Shown one piece after another: positions 45,901-54,125 of a stretch of 64,000 nt of DNA. The notes beneath the pieces were generated by a model, which worked only from the letters and a program-made list of their open reading frames with translations, had not been told where the DNA came from and made no database searches. The position numbers and the translations under genes were made by a program. This DNA is from Acinetobacter pragensis (lineage in GTDB: Bacteria > Pseudomonadota > Gammaproteobacteria > Pseudomonadales > Moraxellaceae): contig NZ_LUAW01000023.1 in assembly GCF_001605895.1 (NCBI RefSeq), forward strand, positions 90,412 to 154,411. The letters are read 5' to 3'. Positions within the stretch are counted from its first letter, which is position 1; each line of letters starts with the position of its first letter.

Positions 45901-46808
45901 TGAAATATGCAGAGGGTTTGGCGACGGATGAACCGCTGCTGCTGGATGGCTTGGAACAGTATGCAGTGCGGCACTTTATGCAGGATCAGTCTCTCCAGCA
46001 GGCGCCGAATGCAGCGGCTCAGCCGGAGCTGCTGCAGGATCAGCTGCCTGTCGGCAAATTCAAAGATGCTGCGTGGGCAGTCAGCCAGCTGCAGCATGAA
46101 CAGCTGTGGGAGCGGGTAAGCGAGGTGATGCATCCGGATCCGCCCGAACTGACTGCAGTGACCCAGCGCCAGCTGAAAATTGATGATCAGACCTTGATGC
46201 AAATTACCGTACCTGAAACGCCTGTACAGCAGTGGGTGAGCATGACGGCATCCAGCGCCCGCGGCCGGCGCCGTGCGCAAATCTGGCTGGAATATCTGCT
46301 ATGGCTGGCTTCTTTGCCGGCGGATGCTCCGCTGCTGAACTATCAGCGTGTTGAAGTCTGCAATGATGTGACCATCTGCTGTGCAGGCATCTCGCCCGAA
46401 GATGCGCGCATGCATTTGGCGCGCTGGATGCAGGCGTGGCGCTATGGTCAGCAGCAGCCGCTGGTGCTGCCAGCCGCGCTCATGCTGGCAACGGATAAAA
46501 ACAGCGCTTTGATTGTGCAGGAAGGCAAGAAAGGTGAAGAGCTGGACGTGAAATGGCAGGAAAATGAACAGGGTCAGCAGGTGCTGCAGCAGTTCGATAA
46601 GTTAGCTGCGAAATGGACCGATCCCGGCGACTATGCGGCGTTTGATGTCCGGCAGGATGAAGCCAATCAGGCGCATGCGGACTGGGCCTTTATTTTGCGG
46701 GATCAGAATAGCCTGCAGCTGCTGACGCAATGCTGTGAACAGTTTGCCTATGCGCTGTATCAGCCGATTTACAGCCATCAAACTGCGGAGAAAGCGCATG
46801 CAGATTAA
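42981..46808 (+). CDS. recC: Exodeoxyribonuclease V subunit gamma (RecC)
   Basis: RecC holds the Chi-scanning tunnel of the RecBCD helicase-nuclease. The 1275-residue protein starts MAIHVIQSQRIDVLL and shows the inactive-helicase fold motifs LVVMLNLDSGQFPSRQ and the QLNPLSYFAPA-type region. As expected it lacks a functional Walker A. Its last 11 bases overlap the recB start (46798-46808), so the two are translationally coupled. The order recC-recB-recD without ptrA differs from E. coli and is normal for Acinetobacter. Confidence 0.95.
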   Translation: MAIHVIQSQRIDVLLQEMLRAGHQPSANPFEALKTQHFIVPSPAVQAWLTVKLSEHQGISANCLFHQRIRAFQWFAYQAVLNNKEKVRKANIPRMIIKWRTYQVLKPYIETAHNPLALDHPLYSIVQRIYDSASRLSNSTEQQLKKQGMLYWVSEQVSRLFSNYMEYRGHCFKQHGTGQACDCSSNWLKDWGKNQPLDLDQQFFSAQTAFPGLDSKEQLAQRREVSDFAKDQAEKLEQWQRWLWHGEFHADFALMQSIDQDFWEIMDHPETRQSALTHLPKQVTLFTVLDLPPSQLAFLRRLGQYIDVLILHFNPSQEYWADTVDANWKKQYDVKLKQRFKDKHPQASDPEIEAFFEKYTLEYGQLKESRHPLLTRFGKQARDHFSLLVNLAAGENGEEWEDQFPLDYQSNLLGKVQYDILNLAEPEADSFALNERDDSIRLHVCHSSLRQLEVLKDQLTYWLSQASADQPRSPNDILVLSPDLKNLEPLIRSVFAPPPRDLFLDDQAEAVRKDSVYLPVKIAGVTPLDVQNAWQAVLGPIQLPQGRFTLEDFADWLNLSAVQTRYGMNAEQTARMIELLSEAKFKRGLDEAHLRRTLAPNDTDCRYSFKFALDRLMLGVAVPEHALWQDTLSFAFVRRDDFELINILIEIYQDFAERRHWMVEHEMGQLRNVEEWLHLLLRDLERYQKQGVTVLKPIREVIRKQITMLTLSYYQDEDALSEEQAHLLKDMQLPLPYVLQEIQGALDSQMDQAVPSGQITFSQIGQIRPVPYRLVVMLNLDSGQFPSRQSHLPFDLMDILKPHLGDRSRLEDDQGAFLDALLLAQENLWLFYNGFDLNDGEIREPSSVVQELIRHLALIVEGSSGNPNLPALAKIDGDVDVPANLQSLYSVHELQPFELQGFDAERSSRKIRYQDHWYYVAQQLQQANGARKPWAAQALAPQAAEEILLDSAQWIKQVAFPAELYLKTLGISNLKYAEGLATDEPLLLDGLEQYAVRHFMQDQSLQQAPNAAAQPELLQDQLPVGKFKDAAWAVSQLQHEQLWERVSEVMHPDPPELTAVTQRQLKIDDQTLMQITVPETPVQQWVSMTASSARGRRRAQIWLEYLLWLASLPADAPLLNYQRVEVCNDVTICCAGISPEDARMHLARWMQAWRYGQQQPLVLPAALMLATDKNSALIVQEGKKGEELDVKWQENEQGQQVLQQFDKLAAKWTDPGDYAAFDVRQDEANQAHADWAFILRDQNSLQLLTQCCEQFAYALYQPIYSHQTAEKAHAD

Positions 46809-49800
46809 GGAAATTGAAAATCCGATCGGCAGCATGAATTTTCATGGACTGCATTGGATTGAAGCCTCTGCGGGTACCGGAAAAACCTTTACCTTGTCCA
46901 GCCTGATGGTGCGCATTCTGCTGGAAAAATATCTGCCGCGCCAAGTGATTGCGACAACCTTTACCCGCAAGGCGGCGGCTGAATTGAAGAGCCGCATTCG
47001 CCAGCGCCTGTATGGCATTTTACAGTTGTTGGAAAGCTTGCGCAGTGAATTGCCTGTCAATATTGAAGCCCGCGCCAAACTGGAAAAAGACGAATTGGTG
47101 CAGGTGGTGCTGGAGCGCAATGCCAATCAAATTGGCTATGCCTGCGAGCGCCTGCAGCTGGTGCTGGATCAGCTGGATGAGCTGTTTGTCGGCACACTGG
47201 ACAGCTTTAGCCAGACTTTACTGCGTGAATTCGCCTTTGAAAGCGGCAAAATTGAGCGTGCAGACATTACCAATGATGACCCGCTGTATGTGCAGCAGCT
47301 GGTGCACGATATCTTGCGTGAATGGGTGCAGACTCAGCCGCAGGCCGCAGTGACGTGCCTGCTGCAGCGCAAGCAGCTGAAATCTGTTGCGGGCTATGCT
47401 GAATTGATGGAAAAAAGCCTGAATTTCAGCTCTGCAAAACTCAATCCTGTCGCTGCGCCGGAATTTTCTTTGGCGGCTGTGCAGCAGGCGCTGGATCATT
47501 TAGCCCAGCAATCTTTGGACGATTTGTCCGCCTTTGAAAATTTCACGCCAGAGGGGCAGTACGCCAAGCTGCTGAATCAGCCTTGGTCCAAATTTTCAAT
47601 TGTTGAGGCCCTGAGGGCATTGCCAGCAGCGCTGGAAAAAATACAGCAGCAGGGTGCGCTGGTTCTTGTAAATGGGCACGCGCCCGAAGCGTTTACCCAG
47701 CTGCAGAAATTTTTAAAAAAGCCCGAACCGCGCAGCGCCAACGGCAAAAAGAAAATTGACGATGCCGAAGTGCAGGCGCTGCATCAGCATCCTGTATTCA
47801 TGGCTGTACAGGCGGTATCGCAGGCTATGCAGCAGGTCTTAGCAGATTTGGATGGCTTGGATATTTACCTGAAATATCATATTGCCACAGAAGTGAAAAA
47901 CCGCCTGCCGCAAGTGCTGCAAAGCAAAGGCGAAACGACTTTTTCCCAGCAGATCCGGACGTTGTCAGAAGCGCTGCAAGGCGAGCAGGGCAATCAGTTC
48001 GCCGCATTTGTGCATGCGCGCTATCCGCTGATTTTGGTTGATGAGTTTCAGGATACAAATCTTGATCAGGATACCATGCTGGCGGAAATCTGGCGGCATC
48101 CTTCACGGATCAAGCAGGGCTGCATGATTATGGTCGGTGACCGCAAGCAGGCGATTTACGGCTTCCGCGGCGGCGACATGCTGACTTTTTTAAAAGCGCG
48201 CGACGATGTTTACCGCAAGCAAGGCAGTTTTTATCAGCTCAAGAAAAACTTCCGCTCGATTGCGCCTTTGGTGGACGCGGTGGATGCCCTGTTTCAGCAG
48301 CAGATGGATTTCGGCGAAGATGTACGGTATGTGCCGATCACCGCAGGCGCCGTGCATGATGATTTGCATGATCAGGAAAATATCAACCCAGCACCGCTGC
48401 GCTGGCTGCAGCTGGAGAGCCCCGATCAGGAAGCCGAGCAGGTGGCATGGAAAATTCAGCATCTGCTGCAGCAGTCTGTGCAAGAACAGCTGTATTTGAC
48501 TGAACCGAATGCCGCCAGCGGCGCCGAAAAACAGCCGCTAAGCGATAATGATATTGCCGTGCTGGCCACCAGCCACAGTTCTTTAAATGCCGTGCAGCAG
48601 GCGCTGCTGTCTTTAGGCATCCGCGTGAACCGGTCTGCCAAACGCAGTGTGTTCAGCAGCGCCATTGCGCAGGATGTAGGCGCAGTGCTGGCTGCGGTGC
48701 TGTCGCCGTATCAGGAGTCTAAAGTCAAGCGCGCTTTGCTGGGGCGCCTGCTGGGCATGAAGCTGAGCGATTTATGGCAGACAGATTCGCAAAGTTTAGA
48801 CCTAAGCCATTATATTGCGCAATTTGATCATATCCGTGAACTGTGGCTGAATCAGGGATTTCTGCCGGCCTGGCACTACTGCCTGAATTATTTCAAAATT
48901 TGGGAGCGCATTGTCGCGCTGCACAGCCGTGAGAATGAGCGCGATGTGGTTAATTTGCGCCATCTGACAGAGATACTGAGTGATCAAAGCGAGCAGCTGC
49001 AAGGGGCGCAGCATCTATTCCATTGGTATTTAAAACAGCTGCAGTCACCTAAAGGCTATGAGTGGGAGCTGGAAAGGCCTTTGACCAATGCCGAAGGCGT
49101 CAAGCTGATGACCATTCACCAGTCTAAAGGGCTGGAATTTAAAATCGTCTTTTTACTGAACGCAGACGGCAGCCCCAAAGTGGACAATTCGCTGATTTTT
49201 TCTTATGAAAGTGTTGCGCAAGCGGGGGCGGGGTCTGCTGAAAAGCGCCGAGTGATTGATATTGGCGGAACATCTGATGAACTTAAAAAACAGCAGCATG
49301 ATGAACGCCGCTATGCCGAGCAGCACCGCTTGTGGTACGTGGCTTTAACCCGCGCCAGCCACCGTATTTACGCCGTGTTGCGTACGCAGGATCACAAATC
49401 GCTGTACAGCTTGCCATTTTGGGCAGGACAGGGCGAATTCAGTTTCCAGCATCCGCACTGCGCCGTCGAGGCGCTGATTGCGCAATGTCCTGCAGTTTTC
49501 GACAGTTCAAAACAGGAATCCCGTACGCTGCAGGCTTTGCCGCTGCCGCAGGCGCGTTTTTATCCGCGGACCAATACCAGCTTTACCGGGCTGTCGCAGC
49601 ATTTGGCTTACCGTCAGCAGCCGCAGGACCAGCTGGCGGTTCAGATGGTTTTGGAAGACAGCGCCGACGATGAAACCGATCAAAGTATTGATGCCGAACT
49701 GCCCGCGAAAGAGATTGCTTGGATCAAGCAGCATTTTCCCAAAGGCACCGTCGCAGGAACTTTTCTGCACAGCATTTATGAGCAAATTGATTTTCAAGAT

Positions 49801-50919
49801 TCTGCCGGCTGGAAATTGGAAGTGCTGCGCCGCTTTAAAAATGACGGCCCGCAGCTGCTGATTGAGCTGCGCCTGAAAATGCAGGAAAGCTTTGCAGTCT
49901 GGAAAACTTTTGCGCAGGCATGGAAGTCGAGCTACATCAGTGTCACGCAGCCGCTTTATCAGCAGGCGCTGCAGCAGTTTGGCCGCAAAATTACTGCGCA
50001 TGAACAGCATAAGCTGGTGCGCGGCTTGTATATGGAATACAACCATCTGCTGATGCAGCGCATGGTCTTGAATGATGCGGTCAGCGCGCAGTGGGCCGCG
50101 GTATTTCAAAGTTCCGAGCATTATCATCCGGAACGGCTGCTGGCCCTGCTGCGCGAATTGGCGGCAGATTTTCCTTTGGCGGATATGCAGGACGCGCTGG
50201 CGCATTTTCAGCAAGGAGTTGCCGGTTTAAAAGCGCAGCCGTCCGCCGCGTCTGTGCAGGATGAAAAATCCATAGAGGCTTATACTGATATGGGCTTTGG
50301 CGCTTTGGTCGAAAGCATGCAGAATGAAATTCTGTATGTGCTGATGACAGAATGGATGCTTGAAGTGGTGCAGACACCGCTGCATGCGGGTTTTACGTTA
50401 AGCCAATTGCCGGCCAGCAGTCATTTACCGGAGTTTCCCTTCCATTTGGCGCTGGCTGACCAGCCCGTGCAGATCCGTAAAATTCAGCGCCTGTTTAAAG
50501 AACAGGGCATTCAAATTGAAGCTTTAAATGAAGCGAATTCTGCCCGCTATTTGGTTGGCGCCGTGGATTTGGTTTATTTTGATGGCGAGCGCTATCACAT
50601 TGCTGATTATAAAAGTAACTTTTTGGGCAAGACCGAACAGCACTATGCCTTGAATGAAGTGCGCAGCAGCATGAACCAGTCGAGTTACTGGCTGCAGGCT
50701 TCATTGTATTTGGCCGCGCTGCACCGCTATCTCAGCGTTAATTTGCAAGGCTATGATATCCGTCAGCATCTTGGCGGCGCCAGCTATTTATATTTAAGGG
50801 GGATGTGCGCCCAGCCGGATTATGGTATTTGCCATTGGCAGCCGAGTGCGGATTTTATACTGCAGCTGGATGAAATTTTAGGCTGCCTGCATGCGGATAA
50901 ATTCAGTGAAAGCGCATGA
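46798..50919 (+). CDS. recB: Exodeoxyribonuclease V subunit beta (RecB)
   Basis: RecB is the 3'-5' SF1A helicase and the nuclease of RecBCD. The 1373-residue protein has Walker A ASAGTGKT (residues 23-30), helicase motif Ia TFTRKAAAELKSRI, motif II LVDEFQDTN, motif III GDRKQAIYGFRGGD, motif V MTIHQSKGLEF and motif VI LWYVALTRASHRIY. The C-terminal nuclease has VGAVDLVYFDGERYHIADYKSN, supplying the metal-binding Asp residues and Lys. The start at 46798 overlaps the recC stop; an upstream in-frame ATG at 46735 lies inside recC and is rejected. Confidence 0.97.
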   Translation: MQIKEIENPIGSMNFHGLHWIEASAGTGKTFTLSSLMVRILLEKYLPRQVIATTFTRKAAAELKSRIRQRLYGILQLLESLRSELPVNIEARAKLEKDELVQVVLERNANQIGYACERLQLVLDQLDELFVGTLDSFSQTLLREFAFESGKIERADITNDDPLYVQQLVHDILREWVQTQPQAAVTCLLQRKQLKSVAGYAELMEKSLNFSSAKLNPVAAPEFSLAAVQQALDHLAQQSLDDLSAFENFTPEGQYAKLLNQPWSKFSIVEALRALPAALEKIQQQGALVLVNGHAPEAFTQLQKFLKKPEPRSANGKKKIDDAEVQALHQHPVFMAVQAVSQAMQQVLADLDGLDIYLKYHIATEVKNRLPQVLQSKGETTFSQQIRTLSEALQGEQGNQFAAFVHARYPLILVDEFQDTNLDQDTMLAEIWRHPSRIKQGCMIMVGDRKQAIYGFRGGDMLTFLKARDDVYRKQGSFYQLKKNFRSIAPLVDAVDALFQQQMDFGEDVRYVPITAGAVHDDLHDQENINPAPLRWLQLESPDQEAEQVAWKIQHLLQQSVQEQLYLTEPNAASGAEKQPLSDNDIAVLATSHSSLNAVQQALLSLGIRVNRSAKRSVFSSAIAQDVGAVLAAVLSPYQESKVKRALLGRLLGMKLSDLWQTDSQSLDLSHYIAQFDHIRELWLNQGFLPAWHYCLNYFKIWERIVALHSRENERDVVNLRHLTEILSDQSEQLQGAQHLFHWYLKQLQSPKGYEWELERPLTNAEGVKLMTIHQSKGLEFKIVFLLNADGSPKVDNSLIFSYESVAQAGAGSAEKRRVIDIGGTSDELKKQQHDERRYAEQHRLWYVALTRASHRIYAVLRTQDHKSLYSLPFWAGQGEFSFQHPHCAVEALIAQCPAVFDSSKQESRTLQALPLPQARFYPRTNTSFTGLSQHLAYRQQPQDQLAVQMVLEDSADDETDQSIDAELPAKEIAWIKQHFPKGTVAGTFLHSIYEQIDFQDSAGWKLEVLRRFKNDGPQLLIELRLKMQESFAVWKTFAQAWKSSYISVTQPLYQQALQQFGRKITAHEQHKLVRGLYMEYNHLLMQRMVLNDAVSAQWAAVFQSSEHYHPERLLALLRELAADFPLADMQDALAHFQQGVAGLKAQPSAASVQDEKSIEAYTDMGFGALVESMQNEILYVLMTEWMLEVVQTPLHAGFTLSQLPASSHLPEFPFHLALADQPVQIRKIQRLFKEQGIQIEALNEANSARYLVGAVDLVYFDGERYHIADYKSNFLGKTEQHYALNEVRSSMNQSSYWLQASLYLAALHRYLSVNLQGYDIRQHLGGASYLYLRGMCAQPDYGICHWQPSADFILQLDEILGCLHADKFSESA

Positions 50920-50981
50920 AATATTCAAAAAAAGACAAATAAACAAGCAATTACCCTGTGGATATATTTGAGGATAACCGT

Positions 50982-52748
50982 GTGGAAAAATCACCTAAAC
51001 GCTTGAATATGCAGGCTTGGACTAAAAGCTTGGTTCAGCTGCATATTTCAGCGGATGCACAAGCGCCTGCGGCTGAGCTGATTGAGGCGGTTTTTCAGGC
51101 GATCGAGCAGGGCGACAGCTGTATTGAGTGTACCGTGCATCAGGCGCAGCAGCTGCAGGGTTTGAGCGCTCATTCAGGCAATGCATCAGCGCAAGCAATC
51201 GCGCCTTTTGTCTTTGAGGAGCCGCATTTGTATTTGTACCGCTATTGGGCTTTGGAACATCAGCTGGCGCAGTCCGTGTCACTATTTAAACAGCAGAAAA
51301 TTCCCGCTGTCAGTTTGACTGAACAGCATATGGCGCTGTTAACCGATGTGCAGCAGCAGCGGGCTTTGCAGATGGTCGCGACGCAGGGGCTGAGTATTAT
51401 TACCGGAGGCCCAGGAACCGGAAAAACCTATACTTTGGCGCGGATTATTGCTGTGCTGCACCAGGACAATCCTGAAATCCGCATTGCCATGGCGGCCCCG
51501 ACAGGCAAAGCTGCGCAGCGCATGAAGGAAGCGCTGCAGAATTCTTTTAATGATGCCAAGCTGCAGAGTTTGGTGACTGAACATTTAACCCGCTTAACCC
51601 CCATCACGATTCACCGCTTGCTGGGTTTAGGAGAAGATCAGCGCCCGCGGTTTCATGCCAAACGCCCACTGCCGTTTGATGTGATTGTGGTGGATGAAGC
51701 CTCGATGCTGGATCTGAATTTAGCGCAGATGCTGTTCGCCGCCACAGCGCCGCAGACCCGCTTGATTCTTTTAGGTGACGCCAATCAGCTGGCATCTGTT
51801 GATGTCGGTTCGGTGCTGGCGGATTTACAGCAGGTGCAGGAACTTGCAAAGAACAGGGTCAACTTAGTCACCAGCCACCGTTTTGATGGGGAAAAGCTGA
51901 TTGGCCGCATGGCGGATTTTATTCAGCAGAATGCCGAAGAGCAGGATGTGCTGGCGCGCTTTGAACAGCGGATTGCGCCGGCAGGCCTGCTGCAGGCCGT
52001 TGAATTGATTCAAGATATGCAGGATGTTGTTCAGCTCCAGTATTTGCCGGAAACGATACAGGCGCAGCAGCAAAGCTGGCCTGCCTATTACGATCAGCTG
52101 ATGCTGGGATTTGAAGCCTATGTCAATGCTTTGGTGACATATTTAGCCTTTGAGCGTGATGAACCGCCGATTGAAGCCGTGATTAAGCACTTTGATGATT
52201 ACCGGATTCTGGCTGCTGTACGTCATGGATATTTAGGCCTGGCAGCCCTGAATGAGCAGATTGAAGAGCGCATATTAAAGCAGACCATGCAGGTGAAAGC
52301 CGGCGAATGGTATACCGGCCGTCCAGTGATGATGACATATAACGATTACCAGCTGGGTTTGTCCAATGGCGATATCGGCATATGTTTTGGACAACGGCGG
52401 AATGGAAAAATGCAGTTTTCTGTATATTTTCCCAGCCTGCAGAAATGGGTGGCCGCTGCGCGCTTGCCGAAAAATATCGAGACCGCTTTTGCCATGACCA
52501 TTCATAAGTCGCAAGGGTCCGAATTTCGCCATACGGCTGTGGTATTGGATACCGGCGCGATGCAATTGCTGAGTAAAGAATTGATTTATACCGCGATCAC
52601 CCGTGCAAAAAAAGCCGTCAGCATTTTGGCGGCGCCTTCTTCACTGGCTGCGGCCATGACGGTGAAAACGGCCAGAAGAAGCGGCTTATCCCGACAGATT
52701 ACGCATAAAATTGGCACATTATGCCAAGAGCGTGAAACATTCATGTAA
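50982..52748 (+). CDS. recD: Exodeoxyribonuclease V subunit alpha (RecD)
   Basis: RecD is the 5'-3' SF1B helicase of RecBCD. The GTG at 50982 has TGAGGA seven bases upstream and yields 588 residues. An in-frame GTG at 50958 and an ATG at 51009 are alternatives with poorer sites. Walker A GGPGTGKT is at residues 142-149, Walker B is VIVVDEASMLDLNLA, with GDANQLASVDVGSVLADL and the C-terminal motif AMTIHKSQGSEF and YTAITRAKKAVSIL. The recB stop is 62 bases upstream. The final codons run into a TGTAAG-N6-CTTACA inverted repeat. Confidence 0.96.
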   Translation: MEKSPKRLNMQAWTKSLVQLHISADAQAPAAELIEAVFQAIEQGDSCIECTVHQAQQLQGLSAHSGNASAQAIAPFVFEEPHLYLYRYWALEHQLAQSVSLFKQQKIPAVSLTEQHMALLTDVQQQRALQMVATQGLSIITGGPGTGKTYTLARIIAVLHQDNPEIRIAMAAPTGKAAQRMKEALQNSFNDAKLQSLVTEHLTRLTPITIHRLLGLGEDQRPRFHAKRPLPFDVIVVDEASMLDLNLAQMLFAATAPQTRLILLGDANQLASVDVGSVLADLQQVQELAKNRVNLVTSHRFDGEKLIGRMADFIQQNAEEQDVLARFEQRIAPAGLLQAVELIQDMQDVVQLQYLPETIQAQQQSWPAYYDQLMLGFEAYVNALVTYLAFERDEPPIEAVIKHFDDYRILAAVRHGYLGLAALNEQIEERILKQTMQVKAGEWYTGRPVMMTYNDYQLGLSNGDIGICFGQRRNGKMQFSVYFPSLQKWVAAARLPKNIETAFAMTIHKSQGSEFRHTAVVLDTGAMQLLSKELIYTAITRAKKAVSILAAPSSLAAAMTVKTARRSGLSRQITHKIGTLCQERETFM

Positions 52749-52761
52749 GTAATTTCTTACA
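52744..52761. promoter_or_regulatory. TGTAAG-N6-CTTACA inverted repeat, copy 1
   Basis: A perfect inverted repeat overlapping the recD stop codon. The same 18-bp architecture recurs at 53021-53038. Half-sites CTTACA also occur at 52892 and 52919. It could be a dimeric regulator operator or a hairpin. Confidence 0.4.
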
Positions 52762-52869
52762 TCATTTCGAGAAATTTGCGCATAGAGCTTTGTTTCAGTT
52801 TCTGAGAAGATGGCTTCACACAATAAAACACTCAATATGGAATGTTGAGTACAATCGCAAAAATATAAT

Positions 52870-52968
52870 AATAACGTCAAAAGACAGCGAACTTACAGTG
52901 AAGTAAGTAAAGAGGAAACTTACAGCCGCTAAGCCTTGCAGTTTTGGGAGAGACTGCAGGGCTTTTTT
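52870..52968 (+). ncRNA. Candidate small RNA ending in a strong terminator
   Basis: The 3' end is defined by AAGCCTTGCAGT (52931-52942) pairing with ACTGCAGGGCTT (53-64 of the same line, 52953-52964) with one G-T pair, then a T-run to 52968. A TTGAGT/TATAAT-like pair around 52845-52869 could be the promoter, although the 13-base spacer is short. The 5' end is a guess. Expression and family are unknown. Confidence 0.4.
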
Positions 52969-53020
52969 ATGCCTGTAAAATAGTTCAGATGCATGGAAAA
53001 TTATGAATGGCATTTTTTTT

Positions 53021-53038
53021 TGTAAGAAAAAGCTTACA
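53021..53038. promoter_or_regulatory. TGTAAG-N6-CTTACA inverted repeat, copy 2
   Basis: Perfect inverted repeat, extended to TTTGTAAG/CTTACAAA (53019-53040). It has the same half-sites and same 6-base spacer as copy 1, with a different spacer sequence, which favours a protein-binding site over chance duplication. Confidence 0.45.
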
Positions 53039-53099
53039 AATAGATGCGAAAAAGGCGACTTTTTTTACATGGCCTTTGTGGCAAAATCTACCACATAAG

Positions 53100-53235
53100 G
53101 AAATGCTTAGTTAAAACATGGAATGTTTAGCTAAAAGACGCGGAAAGCGCTAAAAAACACAATAAATAATAAAACTATAATTAAAAAAGAAGAAACTACA
53201 GCGCAAAAAAGCCCGAGCTCTGCTCGGGCTTTTTC
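53100..53235 (+). ncRNA. Second candidate small RNA with terminator
   Basis: The terminator is AAAAAGCCCGAGC (53206-53218), TCT loop, GCTCGGGCTTTTT (53222-53234). The 100 bases before it contain no gene and a GCG/CGC hairpin (ACGCGGAAAGCGCT). The 5' boundary is unknown. The terminator is nearly symmetrical, so a minus-strand use cannot be excluded, but no minus-strand gene ends here either. Confidence 0.35.
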
Positions 53236-53603
53236 TATCTTGCATCATAACGACACTTGAATATTGGCAAAAAATATCATTGGTTCAAGTGTCTTTCAGA
53301 AATTCCAGCCGCATTTCTGCGACCGTTTTATTTTAGCCGCGCCTTATGCACAGATGATTGAAATTGTTTTAAATAAATATTTTGCAAGGCTGGGTTTAGC
53401 AGGCAACCCGTTGATGATTCAGGATTGTACAGTTGTTGATCATCGGGCTTTATTCAAAAAACGGCTATCTATTTTTGCAATCAGGCTGTTTTTCCCTTAA
53501 TATAATGCACTTGCTGTAGTGATGCACGGCAGTCAAATTGGTTTTGAAGAATCAATTTGATTTGTATCAAATGTAACTTAATTAAGCATCTCGGAGAAAT
53601 CGA

Positions 53604-53873
53604 ATGGCTTTAACAAACGCAGATCGCGCAGAGATCATCGCTAAATTTGCCCGCGCTGAAAACGACACTGGTTCACCAGAAGTTCAAGTAGCTCTTTTAA
53701 CTGGTCAAATCAATGATTTGCAAGGTCACTTTAAAGAACATAAACACGACCACCATAGCCGTCGCGGTCTAATCCGTATGGTTAACCAGCGTCGTAAGCT
53801 TCTTGATTACCTTAAAGGTAAAGATGCTACTCGTTACAGCGCATTGATCGCTGCTTTAGGTTTACGTCGTTAA
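53604..53873 (+). CDS. rpsO: 30S ribosomal protein S15
   Basis: S15 binds 16S rRNA early and bridges the subunits. The 89-residue protein matches the family throughout ([34 protein letters not shown] and [12 protein letters not shown]). It is followed by two hairpins and then pnp, the standard order; in E. coli S15 represses its own mRNA and RNase III/E act between the genes. GGAG lies upstream of the ATG. Confidence 0.98.
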   Translation: MALTNADRAEIIAKFARAENDTGSPEVQVALLTGQINDLQGHFKEHKHDHHSRRGLIRMVNQRRKLLDYLKGKDATRYSALIAALGLRR

Positions 53874-53938
53874 TTCGATTTAAACTTTTATTTTCGGATT
53901 ATTGCATGCTGAATGCTGTATTGCTGAAAACTAAAGTC

Positions 53939-53990
53939 TATCCGGCCTTGGCTGGATAATTGAGAAGGGGCGATGATTCGCTCCTTCTTT
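53939..53990 (+). terminator. Two hairpins between rpsO and pnp
   Basis: TATCCGGCC/GGCTGGATA (53939-53947, 53950-53958) is followed by GAAGGGGCGA, TGAT, TCGCTCCTTC (53964-53987) and a short TTT. The position corresponds to the partial terminator and RNase processing site between rpsO and pnp in E. coli. PNPase autocontrol through this leader is inferred. Confidence 0.55.
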
Positions 53991-54125
53991 GCGTCTTAAA
54001 ATCATTTTTTTATACTCTGGTGAGGTCGGCTTCTAAGCTTTGTCATTTAAAACTTTGTTGTGAATGCCAAACCTTAGGGGTCTCCACTAGAATAATTGTT
54101 CACAAGAACTAGGAAAAAATAAAAC

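Larger units (their letters stand above)
52749..53603. other. Gene-poor region between recD and rpsO
   Basis: About 850 AT-rich bases with no credible protein gene. It holds two strong terminators that follow no gene, two matching inverted repeats, and further small hairpins such as TGTGG/CCACA at 53077-53094. The simplest reading is one or two small RNA genes plus the rpsO promoter region. A 78-codon TTG-started frame at 53264-53500 is not supported. Confidence 0.6.

Noticed and set aside
49507..50214. 235-codon open frame antisense to recB
   Set aside because: Shadow of recB with Leu/Gln/His-rich composition.
53264..53500. 78-codon TTG-started frame before rpsO
   Set aside because: No ribosome binding site, starts just after a terminator, and the sequence has no recognisable features. 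It may be a remnant but cannot be supported.
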